Positions 24,475 through 32,382 of a stretch of DNA of 41,534 bases are shown here, piece by piece; position 1 is the first letter of the stretch; each line of letters opens with the position of its first letter. Position numbers and translations under genes: made by a program. The notes beneath the pieces were generated by a model. It did no database searches and had not been told where the DNA came from. It saw only the letters and a program-made list of their open reading frames with translations. Location: the NCBI RefSeq assembly GCF_013385635.1, contig NZ_JACAPR010000013.1, positions 486,635 through 528,168 on the forward strand, read 5' to 3'. Source of the DNA: Pseudomonas gingeri. Its GTDB lineage: Bacteria; Pseudomonadota; Gammaproteobacteria; Pseudomonadales; Pseudomonadaceae.

Positions 24475-25248
24475 CTACCACTTGTTCGTCCGGCCAAACG
24501 CCGACAGGCACCACAGCGGAAACGGCAAGGTCACCAGCAGCAGCAACCAGAGCAAGGCATAGACCGCATCCACCCCCTCGTTCTGCAGATTGACGAACAA
24601 CTTCACCGGAATGCCCTGAGGAAAATAGGCAAAGATCATGACGATGCCGAACTCGCCGATGACCCGTACCCAGACAATCGCCAGCCCGGCGGCCAGCGCC
24701 CGCGCCGCCAGGGGCAAGGTGACGCGCCACAGCACCTGGACGCTGGAGCAGCCCAGGCCACGGGCGGCTTCCTCCAGGGACAACGGCACCGCTTCGAAGG
24801 CCGAACGGGCCGCCAGGACAAAATAGGACAGCCCGCCATACAACTGGGCCAGGACAAAAGCCGGGGCATTGTTGGTCAGCGACACCCCCAGCCGCGCCAG
24901 CGGCCCGCCCAGGGTGCCGTAGGGCCCATAGGCCGAGACCAGCAGGATGCCCATGGCCAGCGGTGGGGTCAGCAGAGCCATCAGCACCAGTGATTCCACG
25001 CCGCGCTTGAAGACCGAACGTGTCCGCGCCAACCAGCGAGCCAGGGGCAGTCCCAGCAACACGATCAAGGCACTGGACACCCCGCTCAGCCCCAGCGAAA
25101 CGCCCAGCGCACTCCAATCGCCATAGGCGAGTTGCAGGTGGCTCCAGGCGGTTTCCCGGACCAGTGCCAGGAACGGCAGGCCCAGCAGCAGGCCCGCCGG
25201 CACGCAGAGCCAGGTCGACAACCGCAGGTTCGAGGCTGACACCCTCAA
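24475..25248 (-). CDS. ABC transporter permease, molybdate/tungstate/sulfate type
   Basis: 257 residues with about six membrane segments. The ATPase-contacting EAA motif is visible as LEEAARGLGCSSVQVLWRVT followed by LPLAARAL (about residues 160-187). The family is that of ModB/WtpB/CysT, single-component permeases of oxyanion importers. The start codon is TTG, overlapping the TGA of the binding-protein gene (TTGA), so translation is coupled. The gene ends in GRTNKW. No ATP-binding protein gene follows within the window, which is unusual, since this family normally has binding protein, permease and ATPase together. Confidence 0.86.
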   Translation of the reverse strand: MRVSASNLRLSTWLCVPAGLLLGLPFLALVRETAWSHLQLAYGDWSALGVSLGLSGVSSALIVLLGLPLARWLARTRSVFKRGVESLVLMALLTPPLAMGILLVSAYGPYGTLGGPLARLGVSLTNNAPAFVLAQLYGGLSYFVLAARSAFEAVPLSLEEAARGLGCSSVQVLWRVTLPLAARALAAGLAIVWVRVIGEFGIVMIFAYFPQGIPVKLFVNLQNEGVDAVYALLWLLLLVTLPFPLWCLSAFGRTNKW

Positions 25249-26171
25249 TTGACCAGGGCATCGCCCTTGGGCTTGCCATAACCATCATGGGCAAACAACG
25301 CCTGGCCTTCGGCCGATTGCATGAAGGTAACAAAGGCCTTGGCCTGCCCGGGATTCGGCGCGTTCTTCAGGACCGCCGCATAAAACACCAGCGGTTGCGG
25401 ATGCAGGACCTGATCCTTGCCGGCCTTGTCCTTGAGACTGAGGCTGACCGTGTCGTACCAGTCCTTGGCGAACCGTGGGTTGCTCAGGTTGATCTCGTCC
25501 GGCAGCGCCACATAGGGCAAGCCCGCCGACAAGGTCGCACTCTCGTAGCCCGAGGCCGCGTCGACCTGCCCGGCCTCCAGGCGCGTCAGCAACCCGCCTT
25601 CGCCAAACACCTGGGCCGGATTCTGTACTTCGCCAAGCACCCGTTGCGCGAGGCCGGGCTGGCGGTAGTATTTTTCGGCCAGTTGCAGGGCGAACACGAT
25701 GTTCTGACCCTGGGGATCGGTCGCCGCATCGGTCCGACCGAAACGCAGCCCCGGTTGCTGCAGCACCTGCCACCAGGGTTGATCGGTGTTCGCCGCCTTG
25801 CTGGCCTCGAACGCCTTGGCGAACGAACTCTTGGGGTTATAGGCGATCACCATGCGCGTGCTGGCGACCGGTACTGCCTCATCCACCAGTCCGGCCTGAC
25901 GGAGAATTTCGATGGGCCCCGGCGTGATCGAAACGAACACATCCGCCACCACCTTCTTCGAGGCGAGCATGCGCGCCAGGCCATAGGCACCCTCGCCCTG
26001 CCCCTGGTAGGTCAGTTGGTGTTGCCGGGCAAACGCCGGCCCGAGAGCCTTGTCCATGACCACGCCCATGGAGCCGGCATAGGTGACGTGCAACGTCTCG
26101 GCCGCCTGGACCGCCAGGGACATCGACAAGACCAACCCGCTCAAGGCCATTTTCCACAGATGCTTGCTCAT
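25245..26171 (-). CDS. ABC transporter substrate-binding protein, ModA/WtpA-like
   Basis: 308 residues. A signal peptide covers about 1-23 (SLAVQAAE). The mature protein begins LHVTYAGSMGVVMDKALGPA, like WtpA/ModA-type oxyanion-binding proteins, where the serine after GS contacts molybdate or tungstate. GQGEGAYGLARML and DVFVSITPGPIEIL follow the usual fold, and GYESATL falls in the second lobe. The ligand (tungstate, molybdate, sulfate or another anion) cannot be decided. Its TGA overlaps the permease TTG start. The nearest upstream gene is the small secreted protein at 26380, 208 bases away. Confidence 0.85.
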   Translation of the reverse strand: MSKHLWKMALSGLVLSMSLAVQAAETLHVTYAGSMGVVMDKALGPAFARQHQLTYQGQGEGAYGLARMLASKKVVADVFVSITPGPIEILRQAGLVDEAVPVASTRMVIAYNPKSSFAKAFEASKAANTDQPWWQVLQQPGLRFGRTDAATDPQGQNIVFALQLAEKYYRQPGLAQRVLGEVQNPAQVFGEGGLLTRLEAGQVDAASGYESATLSAGLPYVALPDEINLSNPRFAKDWYDTVSLSLKDKAGKDQVLHPQPLVFYAAVLKNAPNPGQAKAFVTFMQSAEGQALFAHDGYGKPKGDALVN

Positions 26172-26379
26172 GCTGCCGCTCCACCGCTATAGGGTCATGT
26201 ATATAGCGACGCAGCCTAACGCCCTGCACAGGGGCAGGGAACGGTGTTGGCGCGGGAAAGCATGATATTGAGACTTGGGCGCTATCTTTTGTCCGTTAGC
26301 CTTGACCGACAGCTCGGTCGCCCGGCGGCCCGCTCGCCCGGCACTCGGGGCCGGGACGATCGGTCAGCGGGCGCGCGGC

Positions 26380-26604
26380 TCAAGCCTGGGCGTTGGCCTG
26401 TTGCTCCTCCAGATAGCGGCCCTGGGGCGTGCGGCTGGAACCGTTCTCGCTCAACAAGGACGCATGCGACTGGTCGGCCACGGGCGTCAGCTGGAAGCAC
26501 ACGCCGTCCGGGCATTGGCGTTTTTCGGCCGCGGCATCGGCGTGCACCGCCGCACCGGCCAGGGAGAAAGCAATTGCACTCAGGTAGGTTTTAACGGGGC
26601 TCAT
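26380..26604 (-). CDS. Small secreted protein, unknown function
   Basis: 74 residues from the ATG at 26604, with GAGAG eight bases upstream. A signal peptide is likely (about 1-23, AGAAVHADA). The mature part is about 50 residues, hydrophilic, with two cysteines in CPDGVC (31 and 36) that could form a disulfide or bind metal. It does not resemble a family I know. It lies 62 bases behind the DUF2790 gene on the same strand, so the two are probably one transcription unit. An earlier in-frame ATG (26637) would put extra charged residues before the signal peptide. Confidence 0.65.
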   Translation of the reverse strand: MSPVKTYLSAIAFSLAGAAVHADAAAEKRQCPDGVCFQLTPVADQSHASLLSENGSSRTPQGRYLEEQQANAQA

Positions 26605-26666
26605 GGCATGCACTCTCGTATCAGGAATAGAAGGCAAAACAGGGCAAAGGCAAAACGCTGCAAGGC

Positions 26667-26936
26667 TCAGCTCCCTTCATGGCAGATATCGGAAAACTTG
26701 CGGTAGTCGAGGATGTGCTGCTGTCCCTGGGAGTCGAGGTAACTCATCCGGGCATTGACCACACTGCACTCCGGACCCGCTTCCTGGGTCAGGGACAGCA
26801 CTTTGCGTACATCCAGGTGAGTGCCGTAGCTGTAGGTCTCTGGCTGGGCTTGAGTTTGGGCTTCGGCCCGGGCCGACAAGGTGCAGATATTCAGGGCGGC
26901 AAACAGGCAGGCGGCGTAGATGGCTTTGGTGTTCAT
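26667..26936 (-). CDS. DUF2790 small periplasmic protein
   Basis: 89 residues: a signal peptide (about 1-25) and a DUF2790 domain. The domain is recognised by YSYGTHLDVRKVLSLT, then ECSVVNARMSYLDSQGQQHI and LDYRKFSDIC. Cysteines 57 and 85 are placed to form the disulfide common in this Pseudomonas family. Paralogues are often found beside two-component systems and respond to metal or envelope stress; the function itself is unknown. It is divergent from the small secreted gene at 27196 and the regulator at 27551, with GATAC-type repeats between them. The longer reading from 26999 lacks a better start. Confidence 0.82.
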   Translation of the reverse strand: MNTKAIYAACLFAALNICTLSARAEAQTQAQPETYSYGTHLDVRKVLSLTQEAGPECSVVNARMSYLDSQGQQHILDYRKFSDICHEGS

Positions 26937-27011
26937 GGGCGGTTCCCGTCGGTAGGTGGATTCAGTGAGGCCGAGCGCTGTTGTCTCGATGGGACCCATT
27001 GAATGCCCGGC

Positions 27012-27144
27012 AGGTATCCCGAGTGTGTCGTGAACCGACGGCTGTTAAACCTCAAGTGTCTGGAGCGTCCCGGGATACACAGCGATACACTCCGGCGGGA
27101 AAAAGTGCGACGAACACAACGCGCGCTGGAAGTATCCCGGATAC
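27012..27144. promoter_or_regulatory. GATAC repeat sites between divergent small-protein genes
   Basis: Three sites lie in the 259-base gap. First, on the minus strand, GACACAC...GATACCT (27012-27029, about 11 bases apart). Second, on the plus strand, GATACAC-N3-GATACAC (27074-27090), repeats exactly ten bases apart. Third, the palindrome GTATCCCGGATAC (27132-27144). Repeats one helical turn apart are the usual binding pattern of OmpR-type regulators, and the gene for one lies at 27551. The second site recurs almost identically before that gene. Confidence 0.6.
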
Positions 27145-27195
27145 ATGACTGTGGTGAACTGCATCACCGAAGTGATGGACACGAGGAGTCACCCG

Positions 27196-27423
27196 ATGCT
27201 TTTCCCGAAAAACCTGCTGTTGGGCACGGCCCTGTTCAGCCTGCTGCTGGGCAGTGGCAGCCTTTTGGCCGCACAGGAGACCTTCAGTTACCTGGCGGAT
27301 TTTGCCGGGCATATCAACTTCGACGCCACCGCCGAGTTCCGTGACGCCGCCCACCAATCCATTCGCCAGAACTATCGCGGCCCGCTGGATTTTGCCGAGG
27401 ATGGGCAGCGGATTCGCCCGTGA
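27196..27423 (+). CDS. Small secreted protein, unknown function
   Basis: 75 residues from the ATG at 27196, which has GAGGAG seven bases upstream; the longer reading from 27145 starts inside an operator-like palindrome. A signal peptide covers about 1-26 (LLGSGSLLAAQ). The mature 49 residues lack cysteines and are rich in Phe, Asp, Arg and Asn, with FSYLADFAGHINFDATAEFR. No family was recognised. It is followed by a weak stem and seven T at 27430-27436, then the two-component genes 128 bases on. It may be part of, or a target of, that regulon. Confidence 0.7.
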   Translation: MLFPKNLLLGTALFSLLLGSGSLLAAQETFSYLADFAGHINFDATAEFRDAAHQSIRQNYRGPLDFAEDGQRIRP

Positions 27424-27447
27424 ACCGGCTTTTTTTGAATATCCATG

Positions 27448-27480
27448 TATCCGCCATGCGCCAGATACACTGCAATACAA
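27448..27480 (+). promoter_or_regulatory. GATAC repeat site before the response-regulator gene
   Basis: GATACAC (27464-27470) and AATACAA (27474-27480) are ten bases apart, preceded by GTATCC (27448-27453). The sequence GATACACTGCAATACA differs from the site at 27074-27089 (GATACACAGCGATACA) at only two positions. It lies about 70 bases before the regulator start, suggesting autoregulation. Confidence 0.6.
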
Positions 27481-27550
27481 AGCACGGGAGGCAAGCGTCG
27501 CGCCCCCCGTTAGACTGGACCATGACCCATTTTTGCCAGAGGTTGAAACG

Positions 27551-28291
27551 ATGGAACATGTCGATCACATCCTGATCGTGGACGATGACCGGGAGATCAG
27601 GGAGCTGGTGGGCAACTACCTGAAGAAAAACGGTCTGCGTACCACTGTCGTCGCCGACGGCCGGCAGATGCGCGCCTTCCTGGAAACCACCCCGGTGGAC
27701 CTGATCGTGCTGGACATCATGATGCCCGGCGACGATGGCCTGTTGCTGTGTCGCGAACTGCGCGCCGGCAAGCACAAGGCCACCCCGGTCTTGATGCTGA
27801 CCGCCCGCAACGATGAGACCGACCGGATCATCGGCCTCGAAATGGGTGCCGACGATTACCTGGTCAAGCCGTTCGCCGCCCGTGAACTGCTCGCCCGGAT
27901 CAATGCCGTGCTGCGCCGCACACGGATGCTGCCGCCCAACCTGGTGGTGACCGAAAGTGGTCGCCTGCTGGGCTTCGGCCGCTGGAAGCTGGACACCACC
28001 GCCCGTCACCTGCTGGACGAGGACGGCACTCTGGTGGCCCTCAGCGGCGCCGAGTATCGCCTGTTGCGGGTGTTTCTCGATCACCCGCAGCGGGTGCTCA
28101 ATCGCGACCAGTTGCTCAACCTGACCCAGGGCCGCGACGCCGATCTGTTCGACCGCTCCATCGATCTGCTGGTCAGCCGTCTGCGCCAACGCCTGCTGGA
28201 TGATGCGCGGGAGCCGGCCTATATCAAGACCGTGCGCAGCGAGGGTTATGTGTTTTCCCTGCCGGTGGAAATCCTCGGTGCCGAGTCATGA
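27551..28291 (+). CDS. OmpR-family response regulator
   Basis: 246 residues. The receiver domain (about 6-120) has the acidic pair at 11-13, the phosphorylation site Asp55 (LIVLDIMMPG), Thr84 and Lys106 (YLVKPF). The C-terminal winged helix (about 145-240) ends with DLLVSRLRQRLLD and IKTVRSEGYVFS. Sequence around DDREIRELVGNYLKKNGL is nearest to the OmpR/RstA group. The ATG at 27551 is in frame with a much longer open reading from 27254, but only this start places the receiver correctly. It overlaps the kinase gene by ATGA, so the two are coupled. The repeat site at 27448-27480 suggests autoregulation. Confidence 0.95.
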   Translation: MEHVDHILIVDDDREIRELVGNYLKKNGLRTTVVADGRQMRAFLETTPVDLIVLDIMMPGDDGLLLCRELRAGKHKATPVLMLTARNDETDRIIGLEMGADDYLVKPFAARELLARINAVLRRTRMLPPNLVVTESGRLLGFGRWKLDTTARHLLDEDGTLVALSGAEYRLLRVFLDHPQRVLNRDQLLNLTQGRDADLFDRSIDLLVSRLRQRLLDDAREPAYIKTVRSEGYVFSLPVEILGAES

Positions 28292-29601
28292 AACGCGTTT
28301 TGCACTGGCCGCGCACCCTGGCGTCACGGCTGTCGCTGATTTTCCTGATCTGCCTGATCCTGGCCCAGGCGCTGTCCTTCGCCGCGCAAGCCTATGAGCG
28401 CTACGAAAGCGCGAAGAACGCCATGCTCGGCAATCTGGAAACCGATGTGTCGACGTCCATCGCCATTCTCGAACGCCTGCCGGCGGTGGAACGCGACAGT
28501 TGGCTGCCACGCCTGGCGCGGCACAATTATGGCTACCTGCTGGACGAGGGTGCCCATGGCGTGCCCATGAGCGCGGGCGACCTGCCAGTTGCCGTGCCTT
28601 CGATCGAGGACGCCCTGGGCCCGGATTACCCGGTGACCTTCAGCGATATTCCCGGGCCGCAGAAGCACTTCCAGGCGCACCTGACACTCAAGGACGGCAG
28701 CCCGGTGACCATCGACGTGCGGCCGGCGATCATGCCCATGCTGCCCTGGCTGCCGGTGGTCCTGCTCGGGCAGTTGCTGCTGATGCTCGCCTGCACCTGG
28801 CTCGCCGTGCGGATTGCCGTGCGGCCGCTGACCCGCCTGGCCCAGGCCGTGGAAAACCTCGATCCCAATACCCACGGCGTGCACCTGGACGAAGCCGGCC
28901 CCTCCGAAGTCGCCCATGCCGCCGCCGCGTTCAACGCCATGCAAAAACGCATCGCCGACTATCTCAAGGAACGCATGCAATTGCTCGCGGCGATTTCCCA
29001 TGATCTGCAGACCCCCATCACCCGCATGAAACTGCGTGCCGAGTTCATGGACGAGTCCACGGAGAAGGACAAGCTCTGGCAGGACCTGGGCGAGATCGAA
29101 CACCTGGTGCGCGAAGGCGTCGCCTATGCCCGCAGCGTGCACGGTGCCACCGAGGTCAGTTGCCGTATCGACTTGGATTCGTTCCTCGACAGCCTGGTGT
29201 TCGACTACCAGGATACCGGGCAGGCCGTGGAGTTGATGGGCAAGAACGGCGCGCTGATCGAGGTTCGCCCCCATGCCCTGCGCCGGGTGCTGGTCAACCT
29301 GGTGGACAATGCCCTGAAGTTCGCCGGTTCCGCCCAACTGGTGGTGACGTCGAAGGACAACCAGGGGCTATCGATCCTGGTGCTCGACCGTGGCCCGGGG
29401 ATCGCCGAGGACGAGCTGCAGGAAGTCCTCAAGCCCTTCTATCGCGTGGAAAGCTCGCGCAACCGCAGTACCGGTGGCACCGGCCTGGGGCTGGCGATCG
29501 CCCAGCAGCTGGCGGTGGCCCTCGGTGGCTCGCTGACCCTGAGCAACCGTGAAGGCGGCGGTCTGTGTGCGGAACTGCAACTAGGGACGACCCAGCACTG
29601 A
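28288..29601 (+). CDS. EnvZ-like sensor histidine kinase
   Basis: 437 residues. Membrane segments lie at about 13-34 and 154-178, enclosing a periplasmic sensor region of about 120 residues. A HAMP linker follows (about 178-228), then the H-box AAISHDLQTPITRMKLR with His238. The ATP-binding domain has the N-box NLVDNALKF (about 337-345), DRGPGI and GGTGLGLAI. All catalytic boxes are intact. The signal is not known; the neighbouring small periplasmic proteins and repeat sites suggest an envelope or metal signal (inference). Translation is coupled to the response regulator through an ATGA overlap. Confidence 0.95.
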   Translation: MKRVLHWPRTLASRLSLIFLICLILAQALSFAAQAYERYESAKNAMLGNLETDVSTSIAILERLPAVERDSWLPRLARHNYGYLLDEGAHGVPMSAGDLPVAVPSIEDALGPDYPVTFSDIPGPQKHFQAHLTLKDGSPVTIDVRPAIMPMLPWLPVVLLGQLLLMLACTWLAVRIAVRPLTRLAQAVENLDPNTHGVHLDEAGPSEVAHAAAAFNAMQKRIADYLKERMQLLAAISHDLQTPITRMKLRAEFMDESTEKDKLWQDLGEIEHLVREGVAYARSVHGATEVSCRIDLDSFLDSLVFDYQDTGQAVELMGKNGALIEVRPHALRRVLVNLVDNALKFAGSAQLVVTSKDNQGLSILVLDRGPGIAEDELQEVLKPFYRVESSRNRSTGGTGLGLAIAQQLAVALGGSLTLSNREGGGLCAELQLGTTQH

Positions 29602-29668
29602 GTGTTCCCGCGACGGTGTACCTCGGACCAGCGAGGCCCACCTGGGCGTCTGATTTAGCTATGCTAGG

Positions 29669-29687
29669 GCACTTTTTGAGTGCCCGG
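29669..29687. other. Hairpin in the leader of the ridA gene
   Basis: GGGCACT-TTTTG-AGTGCCC, a perfect seven-base stem. It lies 26 bases before the RidA start. TATGCT at 29662-29667, immediately before it, could be a -10 element, which would place the stem at the very 5' end of the mRNA. Confidence 0.45.
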
Positions 29688-29713
29688 TTCCCGCATTATC
29701 AGGAAAACGCCCC

Positions 29714-30112
29714 ATGACAGACCGCGAGATCATCATTCCAGAATCCATGCGTCCGATCGTCGAACGCGCCGGCTACGCCCCCGCCGTCAAGGTCGGAGCG
29801 ACGCTGTACTGTGCCGGCCAGGTGGGCCGTACCGCGCAAATGGAAGTGATCACCGACCCCGAGGCGCAGTTCGTCGCCTGCTGGGAAAACCTGCATCTGG
29901 TCCTGGCCGCCGGCGGGTGTACATTTGACGACGTGGTCGAGATGACCACCTATCATGTCAATATGAGCCAGCACATGGCAGTCTTTCGCGAGGTCAAGAA
30001 TCGTGTGTTTCCACGTGGGCACTGTGCCTGGACGTCGATCGGCGTCGCGGAACTGGCACACCCCGGCCTGCTGGCGGAGATCAAATGCGTGGCGGTACAA
30101 CGCCGCGCATGA
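29714..30112 (+). CDS. RidA-family enamine/imine deaminase
   Basis: 132 residues, typical RidA length. The family signature is seen in KVGATLYCAGQVGRTAQMEV, FDDVVEMTTYHVNM and AWTSIGVAELAHPGLLAEIKCVAV. RidA proteins remove reactive 2-aminoacrylate-type intermediates or act on related enamines. The ATG at 29714 follows an AGGAAAA Shine-Dalgarno. It is a separate gene from the longer RidA-like protein at 18123, with little direct similarity. It lies 103 bases before ppnN on the same strand and 112 bases after the histidine kinase gene. Confidence 0.9.
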   Translation: MTDREIIIPESMRPIVERAGYAPAVKVGATLYCAGQVGRTAQMEVITDPEAQFVACWENLHLVLAAGGCTFDDVVEMTTYHVNMSQHMAVFREVKNRVFPRGHCAWTSIGVAELAHPGLLAEIKCVAVQRRA

Positions 30113-30215
30113 TCGCGCCTTGCCTCACCCCTGGCGTACGACCACGGTCGACGCCGGCCTTTCTGATGCCGCCTGCACCCTGTCGCCCGGCCGCGTCGCT
30201 TTCATGGAATAGAGA

Positions 30216-31589
30216 ATGACCCAACGATCTGTAATCAATGCTTCGGTCAGCCCCAAAGGCAGCCTTGAAACCCTTTCCCAGCGTGAAGTGCAACAACTCA
30301 GCGAGGCCGGCTCCGGCAGCATCTATACCCTGTTCCGCCAGTGCGCCCTGGCCATCCTCAATACCGGCGCCCATGTCGACAACGCCAAGACCATCCTCGA
30401 AGCCTATAAGGACTTCGAGATCCGCATTCACCAGCAAGACCGTGGCGTACGTCTGGAACTGCTGAACGCTCCGGCCGATGCCTTCGTCGACGGCGAGATG
30501 ATCGCCAGCACCCGGGAAATGCTCTTCAGCGCCCTGCGCGATATCGTCTACACCGAGAACGAACTGGAAAGCCAGCGCATCGACCTGGACAGTTCCCAGG
30601 GCATCACCGACTACGTTTTCCATCTGCTGCGCAATGCCCGCACCCTGCGTCCCGGCCTGGAGCCGAAGATGGTGGTGTGCTGGGGCGGTCATTCGATCAG
30701 CAGCGAGGAGTACCAGTACACCAAGAAAGTCGGCCACGAACTGGGCCTGCGCAGCCTGGACATCTGCACCGGCTGCGGTCCCGGCGTGATGAAGGGACCG
30801 ATGAAGGGCGCGACCATCTCCCACGCCAAGCAGCGCATCACCACCGGCCGCTACCTGGGCCTGACCGAACCGGGCATCATCGCCGCCGAGGCGCCGAACC
30901 CGATCGTCAACGAACTGGTGATCATGCCCGACATCGAGAAGCGCCTGGAGGCGTTCGTGCGGGTCGGCCACGGCATCATCATCTTCCCGGGCGGTGCCGG
31001 CACGGCCGAGGAGTTCCTCTACCTGCTGGGGATCCTGATGCACCCGGACAACCGTGACCTGCCGTTCCCGGTGATCCTCACCGGGCCGAAAAGCGCGGAA
31101 GCCTACCTGCAGCAGTTGCATGCCTTTGTCGGCGCAACCCTGGGGGAAGCGGCGCACCAGCACTACCAGATCATCATCGACGATCCGGCGCAGGTTGCCC
31201 GGCAGATGGCCCTGGGCCTCAAGGCCGTCAAGCAGTTCCGTCGCGAACGCAACGACGCCTTCCACTTCAACTGGCTGCTGAAGATCGACGAAGGTTTCCA
31301 GCGCCCGTTCGACCCGACCCATGCCAACATGGCCAGCCTGAAACTGAACCGCAACCAGCCGGCCCACCAACTGGCGGCCAACCTGCGCCGGGCGTTTTCC
31401 GGGATCGTCGCCGGCAACGTCAAGGACAAGGGTATTCGCCTGATCGAGGAACACGGCCCCTACGAGATCCACGGCGATGCCGAGGTCATGCGGCCATTGG
31501 ACAAACTGCTCCAGGCCTTCGTCGCGCAACACCGGATGAAACTGCCGGGCGGCGCGGCCTACGAGCCTTGCTATCGAGTCGTTACCTGA
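30216..31589 (+). CDS. ppnN: Pyrimidine/purine nucleotide 5'-monophosphate nucleosidase
   Basis: 457 residues, matching PpnN (YgdH). It splits nucleoside 5'-monophosphates into base and ribose 5-phosphate, and in E. coli it is stimulated by (p)ppGpp, linking purine balance to the stringent response. The N-terminal extension (about 1-140) is specific to PpnN. The central LOG/lysine-decarboxylase-like domain has VVCWGGHSIS, CTGCGPGVMKGPMKGA and the nucleotide motif PGGAGTAEE. The C-terminal domain ends KLPGGAAYEPCYRVV. A clear hairpin terminator follows. Confidence 0.96.
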   Translation: MTQRSVINASVSPKGSLETLSQREVQQLSEAGSGSIYTLFRQCALAILNTGAHVDNAKTILEAYKDFEIRIHQQDRGVRLELLNAPADAFVDGEMIASTREMLFSALRDIVYTENELESQRIDLDSSQGITDYVFHLLRNARTLRPGLEPKMVVCWGGHSISSEEYQYTKKVGHELGLRSLDICTGCGPGVMKGPMKGATISHAKQRITTGRYLGLTEPGIIAAEAPNPIVNELVIMPDIEKRLEAFVRVGHGIIIFPGGAGTAEEFLYLLGILMHPDNRDLPFPVILTGPKSAEAYLQQLHAFVGATLGEAAHQHYQIIIDDPAQVARQMALGLKAVKQFRRERNDAFHFNWLLKIDEGFQRPFDPTHANMASLKLNRNQPAHQLAANLRRAFSGIVAGNVKDKGIRLIEEHGPYEIHGDAEVMRPLDKLLQAFVAQHRMKLPGGAAYEPCYRVVT

Positions 31590-31614
31590 AATCGGCTGAT
31601 CCGCCAGGATCGTT

Positions 31615-31637
31615 CTGGCGGCTGCTTCAGCCGCCAG
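31615..31637 (+). terminator. Hairpin terminator after ppnN
   Basis: CTGGCGGCTG-CTT-CAGCCGCCAG, a perfect ten-base stem with a three-base loop, 25 bases after the ppnN stop. The following sequence, TTCCCCATCC, is only partly T-rich, so termination may be incomplete. Confidence 0.7.
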
Positions 31638-31741
31638 TTCCCCATCCCCGCGAACGCTCGCAGCACCCTTTCCTCAAGGCCTGTAGGAAACGTAAACAGC
31701 GCCTGATCCCCTCTTGATCGCCTGGGCAAATCCACTCATTC

Positions 31742-31770
31742 TTGACCCTCAACATCAGTGCAACTATATT
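31742..31770 (+). promoter_or_regulatory. Predicted sigma-70 promoter of hicAB
   Basis: TTGACC (31742-31747), an ideal 17-base spacer, then TATATT (31765-31770). The predicted start, near 31777, lies about 15 bases before the hicA GTG and rules out the TTG at 31774 as a start codon. Confidence 0.72.
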
Positions 31771-31776
31771 TAGTTG
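31761..31776. promoter_or_regulatory. Candidate HicB operator
   Basis: CAACTA-TATT-TAGTTG is a perfect six-base inverted repeat that completely covers the -10 hexamer of the predicted hicAB promoter. HicB antitoxins with a ribbon-helix-helix tail bind such dyads and repress their own operon. Confidence 0.65.
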
Positions 31777-31791
31777 CAGGCAGGAGGCCCG

Positions 31792-32043
31792 GTGTCCAGG
31801 AATGAAAAGCTGCTCGCAAAACTGCTCAACCCATGGATGGTCTTCACATGGCCGGAACTGGTCACGCTGCTGGGCCATTTCGGCTATCGCCGGCTTGAAG
31901 GTTCAGGCAGCCGGGTCAAGTTCGACAACGGCGACCCGCTTGCAGCGATCAGCCTGCATAAACCTCATCCAGGCAATGAGCTGAGAACCTATATCAGGCG
32001 TCAGGTGATCGACCATCTACGCTCAGGAGGACTGATTCCGTGA
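31792..32043 (+). CDS. hicA: HicA-type mRNA interferase toxin
   Basis: 83 residues with a GTG start; AGGAGG ends four bases upstream. HicA toxins have a double-stranded-RNA-binding-like fold and cleave mRNA and tmRNA. The core WPELVTLLGHFGYRRLEGSG, SRVKF and SLHKPHPGNELRTYIRR fits the HicA subgroup with GSRV and HxPHP motifs. In that subgroup the histidine of the classical GSH motif is replaced by Arg (Arg41 here), so the catalytic histidine is probably in LHKPHP (inference). The stop overlaps the hicB start (GTGA). The toxin gene comes first, as usual for hicAB. Confidence 0.85.
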   Translation: MSRNEKLLAKLLNPWMVFTWPELVTLLGHFGYRRLEGSGSRVKFDNGDPLAAISLHKPHPGNELRTYIRRQVIDHLRSGGLIP

Positions 32044-32381
32044 CCAACCAGATGCACTACAAAGGCTATTACGGCTCCATCGAAGCCAGCGTCGAGGACA
32101 ACTGCCTGTTCGGCAAACTTCAGTTCATCCGGGCGCTGGTGAGCTACGAGGGGCAGACCGTGGCGGAGCTGGAAACAGCCTTCAAGGAGGCGGTGGAGGA
32201 CTATCTCGACAACTGCCAGCGCCTCAAGCAGTCTCCCGAAGTACCGTGCAAGGGTTCGTTCAACGTCCGGGTCGGCCATGACCTGCACCTGGCCGCCGCC
32301 CTCAGCGCCACGCGCCAGAAACTGACATTGAACGACCTGACCCGCCAGGCGCTGAGCGAGTACCTGCTGCGCCACGCCTGA
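32040..32381 (+). CDS. hicB: HicB-type antitoxin
   Basis: 113 residues with a GTG start overlapping the hicA stop and AGGAGG nine bases upstream. The N-terminal HicB domain (YKGYYGSIEASVEDNCLFGK, then FKEAVEDYLDNC) is a partial RNase-H-like fold that covers HicA. The C-terminal segment (LSATRQKLTLNDLTRQALSE) is a ribbon-helix-helix DNA-binding motif. It should neutralise HicA and, through the dyad at 31761-31776, repress the operon. Confidence 0.9.
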   Translation: MTNQMHYKGYYGSIEASVEDNCLFGKLQFIRALVSYEGQTVAELETAFKEAVEDYLDNCQRLKQSPEVPCKGSFNVRVGHDLHLAAALSATRQKLTLNDLTRQALSEYLLRHA

Positions 32382-32382
32382 T

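Noticed and set aside
24380..25333. Alternative frame ending NNIAHDKFLESIKLWASVLV, considered as a transposase tail
   Set aside because: Most of it is a shadow of the ABC permease and the short tail alone cannot support a mobile-element call.
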